Shown: positions 32,713 through 42,191 of the stretch, in pieces
Layout: each line of letters begins with the position of its first letter
How positions within the stretch are numbered: position 1 is the first letter of the stretch
Origin: Sphingobium baderi
Lineage (GTDB): Bacteria > Pseudomonadota > Alphaproteobacteria > Sphingomonadales > Sphingomonadaceae
Length of the DNA: 64,000 nt
Direction: 5' to 3'
Assembly (NCBI RefSeq): GCF_001456115.1
Contig: NZ_CP013266.1
Coordinates: 1 to 64,000 of the forward strand
The notes under the pieces: model-generated
Databases searched by the model: none
What the model was told of the DNA's origin: nothing
Seen by the model: only the letters and a program-made list of their open reading frames with translations
Program-made: the position numbers and the translations under genes

Positions 32713-32740
32713 TTGAAACTCCCCCCCTGTATAGTATGTG
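32713..32740 (+). promoter_or_regulatory. frmR promoter with operator-like element
   Basis: TTGAAA (32713-32718), 16 bp, then a weak TATGTG box (32735-32740). The spacer reads ACTCCCCCCCTGTATAGTA, similar to the operators of enterobacterial frmR. It suggests that FrmR represses its own gene. Confidence 0.68.
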
Positions 32741-32764
32741 CATATCAACAGTCAGGAAAGCGCG

Positions 32765-33055
32765 ATGCCACATTCACCAGAAGAGAAGAAGCGGGCCATA
32801 ACACGCCTGCGTCGCATCAAGGGGCAGGCGGAAGCGCTTGAACGCGCGATCGAGGCCGGAACGGATTGCGCCCCTTTGCTCCAACAGATTGTGGCGATGC
32901 GGGGCGCCACCAACGGGTTGATGGCAGAAGTGATGGAAGGCCATCTCCGTGAGACCTTCGGCCCCGCCAACGGCGCGCATGGGGAAAATGGAGCCAGCCC
33001 ATTCGACGACGACATGGAGGGTATAATGCGGATATTGCGAACCTATCTTAAGTAG
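32765..33055 (+). CDS. frmR: FrmR formaldehyde-responsive repressor (CsoR/RcnR family)
   Basis: A 96-aa all-helical repressor starting MPHSPEEKKRAITRLRRIKG, with the conserved N-terminal Pro and the Cys in GTDCAPLLQQI that formaldehyde crosslinks in known FrmR proteins. It has EVMEGHLRETFG and the end IMRILRTYLK. It is divergent from cydA across about 320 bp that hold two operator-like promoters. It probably controls cydAB, the dksA-like gene, itself and the frmA operon. The ATG at 32765 is preferred to an upstream GTG at 32738. Confidence 0.93.
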   Translation: MPHSPEEKKRAITRLRRIKGQAEALERAIEAGTDCAPLLQQIVAMRGATNGLMAEVMEGHLRETFGPANGAHGENGASPFDDDMEGIMRILRTYLK

Positions 33056-33320
33056 GTCTTAGAAACCGCAGTACCTGTATATAGATTTATAAGAACAATT
33101 TTTTACCGATCGGCAATATAATGACGGTGCGCCCAATTTTCGCGTGGTACGACTTATGGGTTGGTATTTTCATAGATCGCCCTAAGCGGCGTATCTACAT
33201 TTTTCCAGTTCCATGCTTTGGTATTTTCATTCAGCTTCGCGTGCCACCGGCATCATAACTTGATTGCGGGACTGCAATTTGTGGTTCCACTGGAAAATCG
33301 CAACTGGATGAGAACACGTT
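33056..33320 (+). other. AT-rich intergenic region before the LysR gene
   Basis: No gene is visible. The stretch is clearly richer in A and T than its neighbours and holds a direct repeat TTGGTATTTTCAT (near 33164 and 33219). It may contain the lysR promoter and is a possible import boundary. Confidence 0.45.
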
Positions 33321-34241
33321 ATGATCGTCAAGAATTTCGGATATCTGATTGCGCTCGATCAGGAAGGCCATTTCGGTAGGGCAGCCAAGAGCTGCAACGT
33401 GTCGCAGCCCACGCTTTCCGCCGGCATCAAGCAGCTCGAACAGGACTTGGGTGTGGAGATCGTGCGGCATGGCCGGCGTTATGACGGACTCACATCGGAA
33501 GGTGAGACTGTGCTGGCCTGGGCGAAGAAGATCGAGAGCAACTGCGAGGGGCTGGAGCGCGACCTTTCGGCCCAGAAACGTGGGCTGGAAGGTCAAATTC
33601 GCCTGGGCGTGCTGTCGGCCACGTCGATCATGGCATCGATCCTCAGCCTTGCCCTCGCTGAAAGGATGCCGCTCCTCGAACAGTGCATTTGCACAGCGCA
33701 AACCTCGTCGCTGACCAAAGCCTTGCTGACGCATGAAATGGACATGGCGCTGGTCTATCTCGAAGACATATCTGAGGAGGACTTTGACACGCACCTTCTC
33801 TACCGGGAGCGGATCGTCGTTTTCCAGGCATCCGGCGACCCGCTCCCGCGACAGGTTTCATGGGATCATGTCGCCGAGCTGCCTTTGTGCATCTTGGACT
33901 GCGCGCTACCCAAAGCCGCGCGTTCTAGACTCGGGCACCGTGCCGCAAAGTCGATCAGGACCAACAATGTCGATGTTCTCGCTGCCCATATCGCAAGTGG
34001 GCGATATGCCACCGTCCTTCCGCAATCTCTCGCAACCTATTTTGCTCGGATTTCCGACATTCGGGCGGTTGAAGTCGCAGGTGAGGGCGCAGATGCCGCT
34101 GTTGGATTGGCCATGCCCAGAAATGGGGTGAAATCGACACCCACAGCCGCGCTGTTCGAAATAGTCCGCGCACCCGAGACAATGGCCTCGATAGAGGCCG
34201 CTCTGGACCTGTACCGCCAGTTCCAACCCGAAGGGGGCTGA
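33321..34241 (+). CDS. LysR-family transcriptional regulator
   Basis: A 306-aa regulator. Residues 1-60 are the winged helix-turn-helix (YLIALDQEGHFGRAAKSCNVSQPTLSAGIKQLEQDLGVEI), and the rest a substrate-binding domain (RLGVLSATSIMASILSLALAE). The form recalls OxyR/CysB-like members. It stands between frmR and the converging SDR gene, so it may control the SDR or fdhA; the palindromic site at 35101-35135 is a candidate target. The inducer is unknown. Confidence 0.88.
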   Translation: MIVKNFGYLIALDQEGHFGRAAKSCNVSQPTLSAGIKQLEQDLGVEIVRHGRRYDGLTSEGETVLAWAKKIESNCEGLERDLSAQKRGLEGQIRLGVLSATSIMASILSLALAERMPLLEQCICTAQTSSLTKALLTHEMDMALVYLEDISEEDFDTHLLYRERIVVFQASGDPLPRQVSWDHVAELPLCILDCALPKAARSRLGHRAAKSIRTNNVDVLAAHIASGRYATVLPQSLATYFARISDIRAVEVAGEGADAAVGLAMPRNGVKSTPTAALFEIVRAPETMASIEAALDLYRQFQPEGG

Positions 34242-34285
34242 CCGTTCATGCCGTGCTATCGCAGCATGAACGGTCGCGCGACCCA

Positions 34286-34960
34286 CTATTCGACGTAGAT
34301 CATTTTCTTGGTCATCCCGCCGTCGACCACAAGCGTTTGCCCGGTAACAAAGCCGGCGGACGCCAGATATAGCACGGCCTCGGCAATGTCCTGGGGGCGA
34401 CCGACCCGGCCAACCGGATGCTGCGCCTCGTCCTCGGCGCGCAGATTCGTGTCATTGGTGATCCAACCAGGTGCGATTGTATTGACCCGGATTTTGGCGC
34501 CAAGTTGCACCGCCAGCGCCTGCGCGAGTGCCACCATGCCACCTTTCGCAGCGGCATAGGCAAAGTCGATGCCTTGGGACATCAACGCGCGGGTGGAAGC
34601 CATCATGACAATCGAACTGCCATCGGTGAGCAGGGGCAATGCCGCTCGCGACATCAGAAAGGCCCCGGTCAGATGGCTGCCAATGGTGCTGTTCCACTGG
34701 TCGAGCGAGGTGTCACCGAGCTGCATGAATGTGTCGTAAACAAGCCCACCATTGTTGACGAGCAAGTCCAGTCGATCCCAGCCAAGGGCACGAAAAGCCT
34801 CGGCTACGGACTCTTCGCTGGCAAGATCGCAATGGATCTGTTGACCGATCGCTCCTTCCTTCAAATCGAAGGATGCCACCTCCCAACCTTCATCCAATAA
34901 GGCGGAACATATAGCCTGACCGATTAGCCCCGATCCTCCTGTTACAATAGCGCGTTTCAT
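34286..34960 (-). CDS. Short-chain dehydrogenase/reductase
   Basis: A 224-aa oxidoreductase with the cofactor motif TGGSGLIG, LVNNGG, the catalytic serine region MMASTRA, the YAAAK motif and the end GQTLVVDGGM. It is FabG-like. The substrate is unknown; its place beside fdhA suggests an aldehyde or a related carbonyl. It converges with lysR and is divergent from fdhA across a 400-bp region. Confidence 0.87.
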   Translation of the reverse strand: MKRAIVTGGSGLIGQAICSALLDEGWEVASFDLKEGAIGQQIHCDLASEESVAEAFRALGWDRLDLLVNNGGLVYDTFMQLGDTSLDQWNSTIGSHLTGAFLMSRAALPLLTDGSSIVMMASTRALMSQGIDFAYAAAKGGMVALAQALAVQLGAKIRVNTIAPGWITNDTNLRAEDEAQHPVGRVGRPQDIAEAVLYLASAGFVTGQTLVVDGGMTKKMIYVE

Positions 34961-35362
34961 AAGAACTCCTTTCTGTCAGAGGATGATAGAGAGACCGGCA
35001 CCATTGCGCCAACACAACTCAAGTCCAGAGAACGGGCGCATAGGGCGTCACCCTGATAGACTTCAACTGCGCCTTGTCTTCCAGAAACATTATGCTTGCT
35101 GCAATGGAATATGATATATCATCTTGTTGCATTGCGGCAGTCATTCTCCTGTAGCTTGGTCATAGGAATTTCCGATCTTGGGATAGAATCTTCGAGTTTG
35201 CTCCGAAGGAGAAGCGCCGCCATTCTGCCAAGACGGTAATGATGAGACTGGCAACGACACTACTATGCTGCGCTGAATTAATTCGGTGCGGCATGTTGAT
35301 CCGTGTCAAGTCCTACTCTCGTCAATACTTGGGGGGGCGTGAAAAAACGCAGGAGATATCTG
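34961..35362 (+). other. 400-bp divergent regulatory region (SDR/fdhA)
   Basis: No gene is visible. It contains a nested palindrome at 35101-35135: outer GCAATG/CATTGC and inner ATGATATATCAT. Such a site between divergent genes is a likely regulator target, perhaps of the LysR protein at 33321. The end carries the fdhA ribosome site CAGGAGATATCTG. Confidence 0.55.
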
Positions 35363-36574
35363 ATGACTACAGGCAACCGGATCGTAACCTTCGAGAAACC
35401 GATGGAAATGAAGGTCAACACCTTCAAATTCCCGGAGCTGATTACTCCACAGGGCAAAAAAGCTCCCCACGGCGCCATTCTCAAGATCGTCACCACGAAC
35501 ATCTGCGGCAGCGACCTTCACATCTACCGAGGTTCGTTTGAAGTCCCCAAGGGGATGACGATGGGCCACGAAATGACCGGCGAGGTGATCGAGGTCGGCT
35601 CCGACGTCGAATATATCAAGGTCGGCGATATCGTGTCCGTTCCCTTTAACGTCGGCTGCGGACGCTGCTACAACTGCAAGCACATGCGCTCGGACGTGTG
35701 CGAGCACACCAACCCCGAAGTCGACTGCGGCGCCTATGGCTTTAACCTGGGTGGATGGACCGGGGGGCAGGGGGATTACCTGTTCGTGCCCTATGCAGAC
35801 TTCAATCTGCTGGCTTTCCCCGACAAGGACGCGGCCATGGCGAAGATCCGTGATCTGACGCTCCTTTCGGACGTGTTGCCGACCGCGTTCCACGGGTTCG
35901 CCGCTCCCGACTGGCCGGCGCAACCGGCCTATATCGTCGGCGAGAATGTGCTGATCTTCGGCGCGGGGCCTGTCGGCCGCGCGGGCGCCGCCTGTGCGAA
36001 GCTCCTCGGTGCCGGCGCCATCATCGTCGCCGACTTCATTCAGGAGCGGCTCGATCTGCTCAAGCCGCACGGCGTCGAGACCATCAACCTGTCGGACGGC
36101 ATTCCGATCGAAGATCATCTGGAGCGGATCACCGGCAAGCGCGAGGCCGATCGCGTCATCGACTATGTGGGCCTCGACTGTCGCGGGTTCGGGGCGGAGT
36201 CCGACCAGATCGTCGAGAACGCCGTCACCAACGCCCTGCTGAAATATGTCCGCTTCGGCGGGATGACCAGCACGGTCGGCGTATATTGCCCCAATCCGAT
36301 CTCCAAGAATCGGGACAACAAGAAGGGCAGCATGGAAGTCGATTGGGCCAGTGGCTGGATCAAGTCGCCGCGGATGTCGGCAGGCCAGTCGCCGACGGCC
36401 AATTACAACCACGCCCTCATGCGGGCCATCCTGAACGATCGGATGCCCTATCTGACTCCGATGATGAACACGAAGATCATCAAGCTGGAGGACGCGCCGG
36501 CGGCCTACAAGGAGTTCGATGACGGATCGGCGTTCAAGTACGTCATCGATCCGCACGGCTCTGTGGCGGCCTGA
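35363..36574 (+). CDS. fdhA: Glutathione-independent formaldehyde dehydrogenase
   Basis: A 403-aa zinc medium-chain dehydrogenase that oxidises formaldehyde to formate with bound NAD. The catalytic zinc ligands are Cys48 (TNICGSDLH) and His69 (GHEMTGE); the structural zinc cysteines are 99, 102, 105 and 113 (GCGRCYNCKHMRSDVC). The early part IVTFEKPMEMKVNTF and the NAD site FGAGPVGRAGA match the Pseudomonas putida enzyme type. It is a second formaldehyde dehydrogenase beside frmA and ends at a strong hairpin. Confidence 0.92.
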   Translation: MTTGNRIVTFEKPMEMKVNTFKFPELITPQGKKAPHGAILKIVTTNICGSDLHIYRGSFEVPKGMTMGHEMTGEVIEVGSDVEYIKVGDIVSVPFNVGCGRCYNCKHMRSDVCEHTNPEVDCGAYGFNLGGWTGGQGDYLFVPYADFNLLAFPDKDAAMAKIRDLTLLSDVLPTAFHGFAAPDWPAQPAYIVGENVLIFGAGPVGRAGAACAKLLGAGAIIVADFIQERLDLLKPHGVETINLSDGIPIEDHLERITGKREADRVIDYVGLDCRGFGAESDQIVENAVTNALLKYVRFGGMTSTVGVYCPNPISKNRDNKKGSMEVDWASGWIKSPRMSAGQSPTANYNHALMRAILNDRMPYLTPMMNTKIIKLEDAPAAYKEFDDGSAFKYVIDPHGSVAA

Positions 36575-36582
36575 CCATCTAA

Positions 36583-38028
<1,446 letters not shown>

Positions 38029-38079
38029 TCCCTCAACTCTAACCTTCAATTTCAATAGTTAACCTCAAGGAAGAATATC

Positions 38080-38478
38080 ATGGCTGATCCCGTTATCTCC
38101 GGCAACGGCGTGTTCTCGCACGTCTTCATCGGCGCGGCCGATGTCGAGCAGTCGGCAGCGTTCTACGACGCCGCTCTGGGCGCCCTGGGCGTCAAGAACC
38201 TCGGCCCCTTCGGCAATGGTTGGGTGCTCTACGGCCGCGAAAAGCCTGCTTTCATCATTGCCCGTCCCGGCAATGGCGAAGCGCCCTCCAGCAACGGCGT
38301 GACGGTCGGCTTCGCCGCCGCGACGCCCGCCGAAGTGGACGCTTTCCACGCGGCCGGCCTCGCCGCTGGTGGCACCGACGAGGGCCAGCCCGGCCCGCGG
38401 GGCCACCTGCCGGGTGCCTATGCGGCCTATCTGCGCGATCCGGCGGGCAACAAGGTCTGCTCGTACACCTTCATCTAA
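38080..38478 (+). CDS. VOC (glyoxalase-like) protein
   Basis: A 132-aa protein of the vicinal-oxygen-chelate fold (GVFSHVFIGAADVEQSAAFYDAALGALGVKNLG; RDPAGNKVCSYTF). Such genes are common between frmA and fghA in proteobacteria. It might handle a glutathione adduct, but the substrate is not proven. It lies 51 bp after frmA and 149 bp before fghA. Confidence 0.85.
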   Translation: MADPVISGNGVFSHVFIGAADVEQSAAFYDAALGALGVKNLGPFGNGWVLYGREKPAFIIARPGNGEAPSSNGVTVGFAAATPAEVDAFHAAGLAAGGTDEGQPGPRGHLPGAYAAYLRDPAGNKVCSYTFI

Positions 38479-38627
38479 AGCCGGAAGGTGAGGGCGATAC
38501 CGGCAACCCTATGACTGGCTGTCGCCGGCGCTGAAACAGGCGCCGGCGCTTCCCCCCCCGCACAACAGCCAAGAAAAGGGCGCCTATCGCCACACCGTCC
38601 ACCAACCGTCGAAGCAAGGAAACAAAA

Positions 38628-39458
38628 ATGGAACGTGTCGAACATCACGCCAGCTTCGGCGGTTGGCAGGACGTCTATCAGCATGACTCGATCAGCCTGG
38701 GTTGCCCGATGAAGGTCGGCGTCTATCTGCCTCCCCAGGTGAAGGACGGTCGCGTGCCGGTGCTGTATTGGCTGTCCGGCCTGACTTGCACCGAACAGAA
38801 TTTCATTACGAAGGCTGTCGCGCAGCGTTTCGCTGCCGAGCACGGGATCATCCTCGTCGCGCCGGACACGAGCCCGCGAGGCGAAGGCGTGGCCGACGAT
38901 CCCAGCTATGATCTGGGACAGGGCGCCGGCTTCTACGTCAACGCGACTGAGGAACCTTGGGCTGCCCACTACCGCATGTACGATTATGTCGTCGAGGAAT
39001 TGCCGGCGCTGATCGAAGCCACATTTCCGGCCGATGATCGCCGGGCGATTGCCGGTCATTCGATGGGCGGGCACGGCGCACTCGTTGCCGCTCTGCGCAA
39101 TCCGGGGCGCTATCGCAGCGTATCGGCCTTTTCGCCGATCGTCGCGCCGAGCCAGGTGCCTTGGGGCGAGCGCGCTCTGACGGCCTATCTCGGAGACGAT
39201 CGCGCCGGGTGGAAGCATTACGACACCATCGAACTCATCAAGTCCGCCAGCGAGCGCCTGCCGTTGCTCGTCGATCAGGGCATGGATGATGAGTTTCTGG
39301 ATCGCGAGCTGCGCCCGGATCTGCTGAAGGCGGCCTGCGAGGCTGCGGGGCACCCGCTGATCCTCAACCTGCGACCCGGCTACGATCACAGCTATTATTT
39401 CATCGCTAGCTTCATCGGCGAGCATATCGGCCATCATGCCAAGGCGCTGTTCCAATGA
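38628..39458 (+). CDS. fghA: S-formylglutathione hydrolase
   Basis: A 276-aa esterase-D-type hydrolase that releases formate and glutathione. The nucleophile is Ser145 in AGHSMGGHGAL; LSGLTCTEQNF and YDHSYYFIASFI with the catalytic histidine complete the family pattern. It completes the glutathione route from formaldehyde to formate. Its stop overlaps the next start by 4 bp. Confidence 0.95.
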   Translation: MERVEHHASFGGWQDVYQHDSISLGCPMKVGVYLPPQVKDGRVPVLYWLSGLTCTEQNFITKAVAQRFAAEHGIILVAPDTSPRGEGVADDPSYDLGQGAGFYVNATEEPWAAHYRMYDYVVEELPALIEATFPADDRRAIAGHSMGGHGALVAALRNPGRYRSVSAFSPIVAPSQVPWGERALTAYLGDDRAGWKHYDTIELIKSASERLPLLVDQGMDDEFLDRELRPDLLKAACEAAGHPLILNLRPGYDHSYYFIASFIGEHIGHHAKALFQ

Positions 39459-40810
39459 GCGCGGCGGCATCCTCGGCCATGCGCGAAATCGCGTCCAGCA
39501 ATGACCCCGCCTCCGGTCGCCATCGCGTGGTGGTCGTGGGCGCGGGCTTCGGCGGCCTCGAAACCGTCCAGCGGCTCGCGGGGAGCGGCGTTGACATCAC
39601 CCTTGTCGATCGCCGCAACCACCATCTCTTTCAGCCGCTGCTCTATCAGGTCGCGGGCGCGTCGCTGTCGCCATCGGAGATCGCCTGGCCGATCCGCTCG
39701 CTCTTCGCCAAGCGCAAGGACGTTCGGACTCTGCTCGGTGAGGTCGAAGGCGTGGACACGGGCAACCGGCGCGTCGTTCTCGAAGACGGCTCGACGCTTG
39801 GCTATGACACACTCGTCATCGCGACGGGCGCGCGGCATTCCTATTTCGGGCATGACCAATGGGAGCCTTATGCTCCGGGCCTCAAATCGCTCGAAGATGC
39901 GACCACCATTCGCCGGCGCCTTCTCGTCGCGTTCGAAGAAGCCGAGCGCGAGAGCGATCCCGCGCGCCGTGCGGCCTTGCAGACCTTCGTTATCATCGGC
40001 GGCGGGCCTACCGGCGTCGAACTGGCCGGCACGATCGCGGAGCTTGCCCGTCTGACACTGGTGCGCGATTTCCGGTCGATCGATCCGCGCGCGACGCGGG
40101 TGGTGCTGGTCGAAGCCGGGCAGCGGCTCCTGCAGGTCTTCCCGGAAGATCTGTCGGCCTATACCGCTCAGGCGCTTGAAAAGCTCGGTGTCGAAATCAA
40201 GCTCGGCAAGCCGGTCACGGAATGTTCCGAGCATGGGGTCGTGGTCGACGGTGTGCCTATTCCCGCTGAAACGATTTTGTGGGCAGCAGGCGTTCAGGCC
40301 TCGCCCGCCGCGCGCTGGCTGAACGCTGAAGCCGATCGCGCGGGCCGCGTGGTCGTCGGGCCGGACCTGACAGTGCCAGGACACCCCGACATTTTCGTGA
40401 TCGGCGATACCGCAGCCTCGAACGGGTATGACGGCAAGCCGGTGCCCGGTCTCGCGCCGGCTGCAAAGCAGGCCGGACAATATGTGGCCCGGCTGATCCG
40501 CCAGCGCTTTAAGGGGCAGAATGCTTCGGAACCGTTCCGTTACCGGCATCAAGGCAATCTGGCGACGATCGGCCGCAGCCTTGCGGTCGTCGATATGGGC
40601 GGGTTCAAATTGCGCGGTGTTCTGGCGTGGTGGATGTGGAAACTGATCCACATCTACTTCCTGATCGGGACGCAAAATCGGATGAGTGTTGCACTAAGCT
40701 GGATGTGGACCCACGGCATAGGATATCGTGGCTCGCGTCTGATTACTTACAGCGATCTCGCTCAGCACGATGCCGGGCAGGACCATGACAAGGGGAGGGA
40801 AGGCGATTGA
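39455..40810 (+). CDS. ndh: Type II NADH:quinone oxidoreductase (NDH-2)
   Basis: A 451-aa flavoprotein with VVVVGAGFGGLETVQRL (FAD), IIGGGPTGVELAGTIAEL (NADH), IFVIGDTAA, and a C-terminal amphipathic section RGVLAWWMWKLIHIYFLIG that binds the membrane. It passes electrons from NADH to quinone without pumping protons. Overlap with fghA ties it to formaldehyde oxidation: it can recycle the NADH made by FrmA and FdhA and feed the bd oxidase. Confidence 0.93.
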   Translation: MSAAASSAMREIASSNDPASGRHRVVVVGAGFGGLETVQRLAGSGVDITLVDRRNHHLFQPLLYQVAGASLSPSEIAWPIRSLFAKRKDVRTLLGEVEGVDTGNRRVVLEDGSTLGYDTLVIATGARHSYFGHDQWEPYAPGLKSLEDATTIRRRLLVAFEEAERESDPARRAALQTFVIIGGGPTGVELAGTIAELARLTLVRDFRSIDPRATRVVLVEAGQRLLQVFPEDLSAYTAQALEKLGVEIKLGKPVTECSEHGVVVDGVPIPAETILWAAGVQASPAARWLNAEADRAGRVVVGPDLTVPGHPDIFVIGDTAASNGYDGKPVPGLAPAAKQAGQYVARLIRQRFKGQNASEPFRYRHQGNLATIGRSLAVVDMGGFKLRGVLAWWMWKLIHIYFLIGTQNRMSVALSWMWTHGIGYRGSRLITYSDLAQHDAGQDHDKGREGD

Positions 40811-42129
40811 GTGAAGAGGGCAGCGCCGAGAACAGCGGTTCAACTGTCTATGGAATGCCCACCTATGAGAATAGGCGGGTTGCCATCGACGAGGTTCATG
40901 CGCGCCCTTATTTGCTGATAGATGCGCCGCGTGCCCTGGTGCAGCTCGCCTTCATGAACGAGGGCAATCTGACGAAGGACAAGGCGACCCTCGCGGAAAT
41001 ATCGAGCCGGATGGGCGCCCCGCTGCCGGATCAGGACACACCTCTTCATGGCCTGACCTGGGATCAGGGTAAATTGCACTGTGAGAAGCACACCGAGTTC
41101 TCGACCTACTTGTGGAGTGCGCCCCTCGATCCGGGCACCGGGGAGCTGGCGGGTGAAGATCCGTTCAAGCACGGCTTTACGCCGCCCGGGCCGGTCATTT
41201 GCGGCGTCCGCCTGGACGTTGTTACGTGGACCGAAGAGACCGCGACCTATATCGATCGCTTCGACCCGATCAGCCGGTGTCATTCGCTCGTCGAGGATGG
41301 CATGGCCGATATCGTCACCGATTTCCGTCAGGACGCCGATGGGCTAACCCGCATCCTCATCCTCGATCGCGGTTTGACGCCGATCCGGCTTGGCGCGCTG
41401 GCACAGCGGCTCCTCGAAATCGAGACCTATCGGACGCTGGCCCTGCTCGGCATCCCACTGACCCAATCGCTGGGGCCGCATCTGCGCAGCATAGAGAAGC
41501 GCCTTGCCGCCATCACCAACGAGATGCGCAAATCTGCACGCCGCGACAGCGAGGGGCTACTTTCCCGGCTGACCGACCTTTCGGCCGAGCTGGAGGCGGA
41601 CACGGCGTCCAGCCTCTACCGCTTCGGTGCGAGCCGTGCCTATTATGAAATCGTCGAGGAGCGGCTTGCAGCGCTCGGCGAAACCTTCGTCCCGGGCTGC
41701 TATCGCTGGCGCAACTTCCTCCATCGCAGGATCGCGCCCGCCATGCGGACCTGTCGCGTGATCGAGGAACGGCAAGCCAATCTCTCCGACAAGCTGGCGC
41801 GCGCGACCACGCTGCTGCGGTCGTGGATCGATGTGCAACTCGAACGCCAGAACAGCGATCTGCTGGCCTCGATGGACAATCGGGCGAAGCTGCAATTGCA
41901 GCTTCAACAGACCGTGGAAGGCCTGTCTGTCGCGGCGATCTCCTATTATGTGATCGGCCTGCTCTCCTATCTCATCAAGGGCATACCGGGGATTCACGAC
42001 ATGGTGGCGCCCGAGCTGGTGATCGCCGCTCTGGTTCCCCTTGCCGTCCTTGGTGTCTGGTGGACCGTTCGACAGATCAGGAACGCGCACAGCGACCATG
42101 GACCGCCGCCCGCAAAAAAGCAGATATGA
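40807..42129 (+). CDS. DUF3422-family membrane protein
   Basis: A 440-aa protein (RRVAIDEVHARPYLLIDAPRALVQLAFMNEG; FSTYLWS; SRCHSLVEDGMADIVTDFRQDADGLTRIL) of the DUF3422 type, with a long helical central part and two C-terminal membrane helices (ISYYVIGLLSYLIKG; LVIAALVPLAVLGVWW). Its role is unknown; members often neighbour respiratory or quinone-linked genes. A TTG start at 40807 overlaps the ndh stop; GTG 40811 in another frame is rejected. Confidence 0.85.
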   Translation: MSEEGSAENSGSTVYGMPTYENRRVAIDEVHARPYLLIDAPRALVQLAFMNEGNLTKDKATLAEISSRMGAPLPDQDTPLHGLTWDQGKLHCEKHTEFSTYLWSAPLDPGTGELAGEDPFKHGFTPPGPVICGVRLDVVTWTEETATYIDRFDPISRCHSLVEDGMADIVTDFRQDADGLTRILILDRGLTPIRLGALAQRLLEIETYRTLALLGIPLTQSLGPHLRSIEKRLAAITNEMRKSARRDSEGLLSRLTDLSAELEADTASSLYRFGASRAYYEIVEERLAALGETFVPGCYRWRNFLHRRIAPAMRTCRVIEERQANLSDKLARATTLLRSWIDVQLERQNSDLLASMDNRAKLQLQLQQTVEGLSVAAISYYVIGLLSYLIKGIPGIHDMVAPELVIAALVPLAVLGVWWTVRQIRNAHSDHGPPPAKKQI

Positions 42130-42191
42130 TCCCTTTATCGCCTCCGTGCGTCTAGCGCGCGCCGGGGGCGAAACCGGCAGGAGGATTTCCA

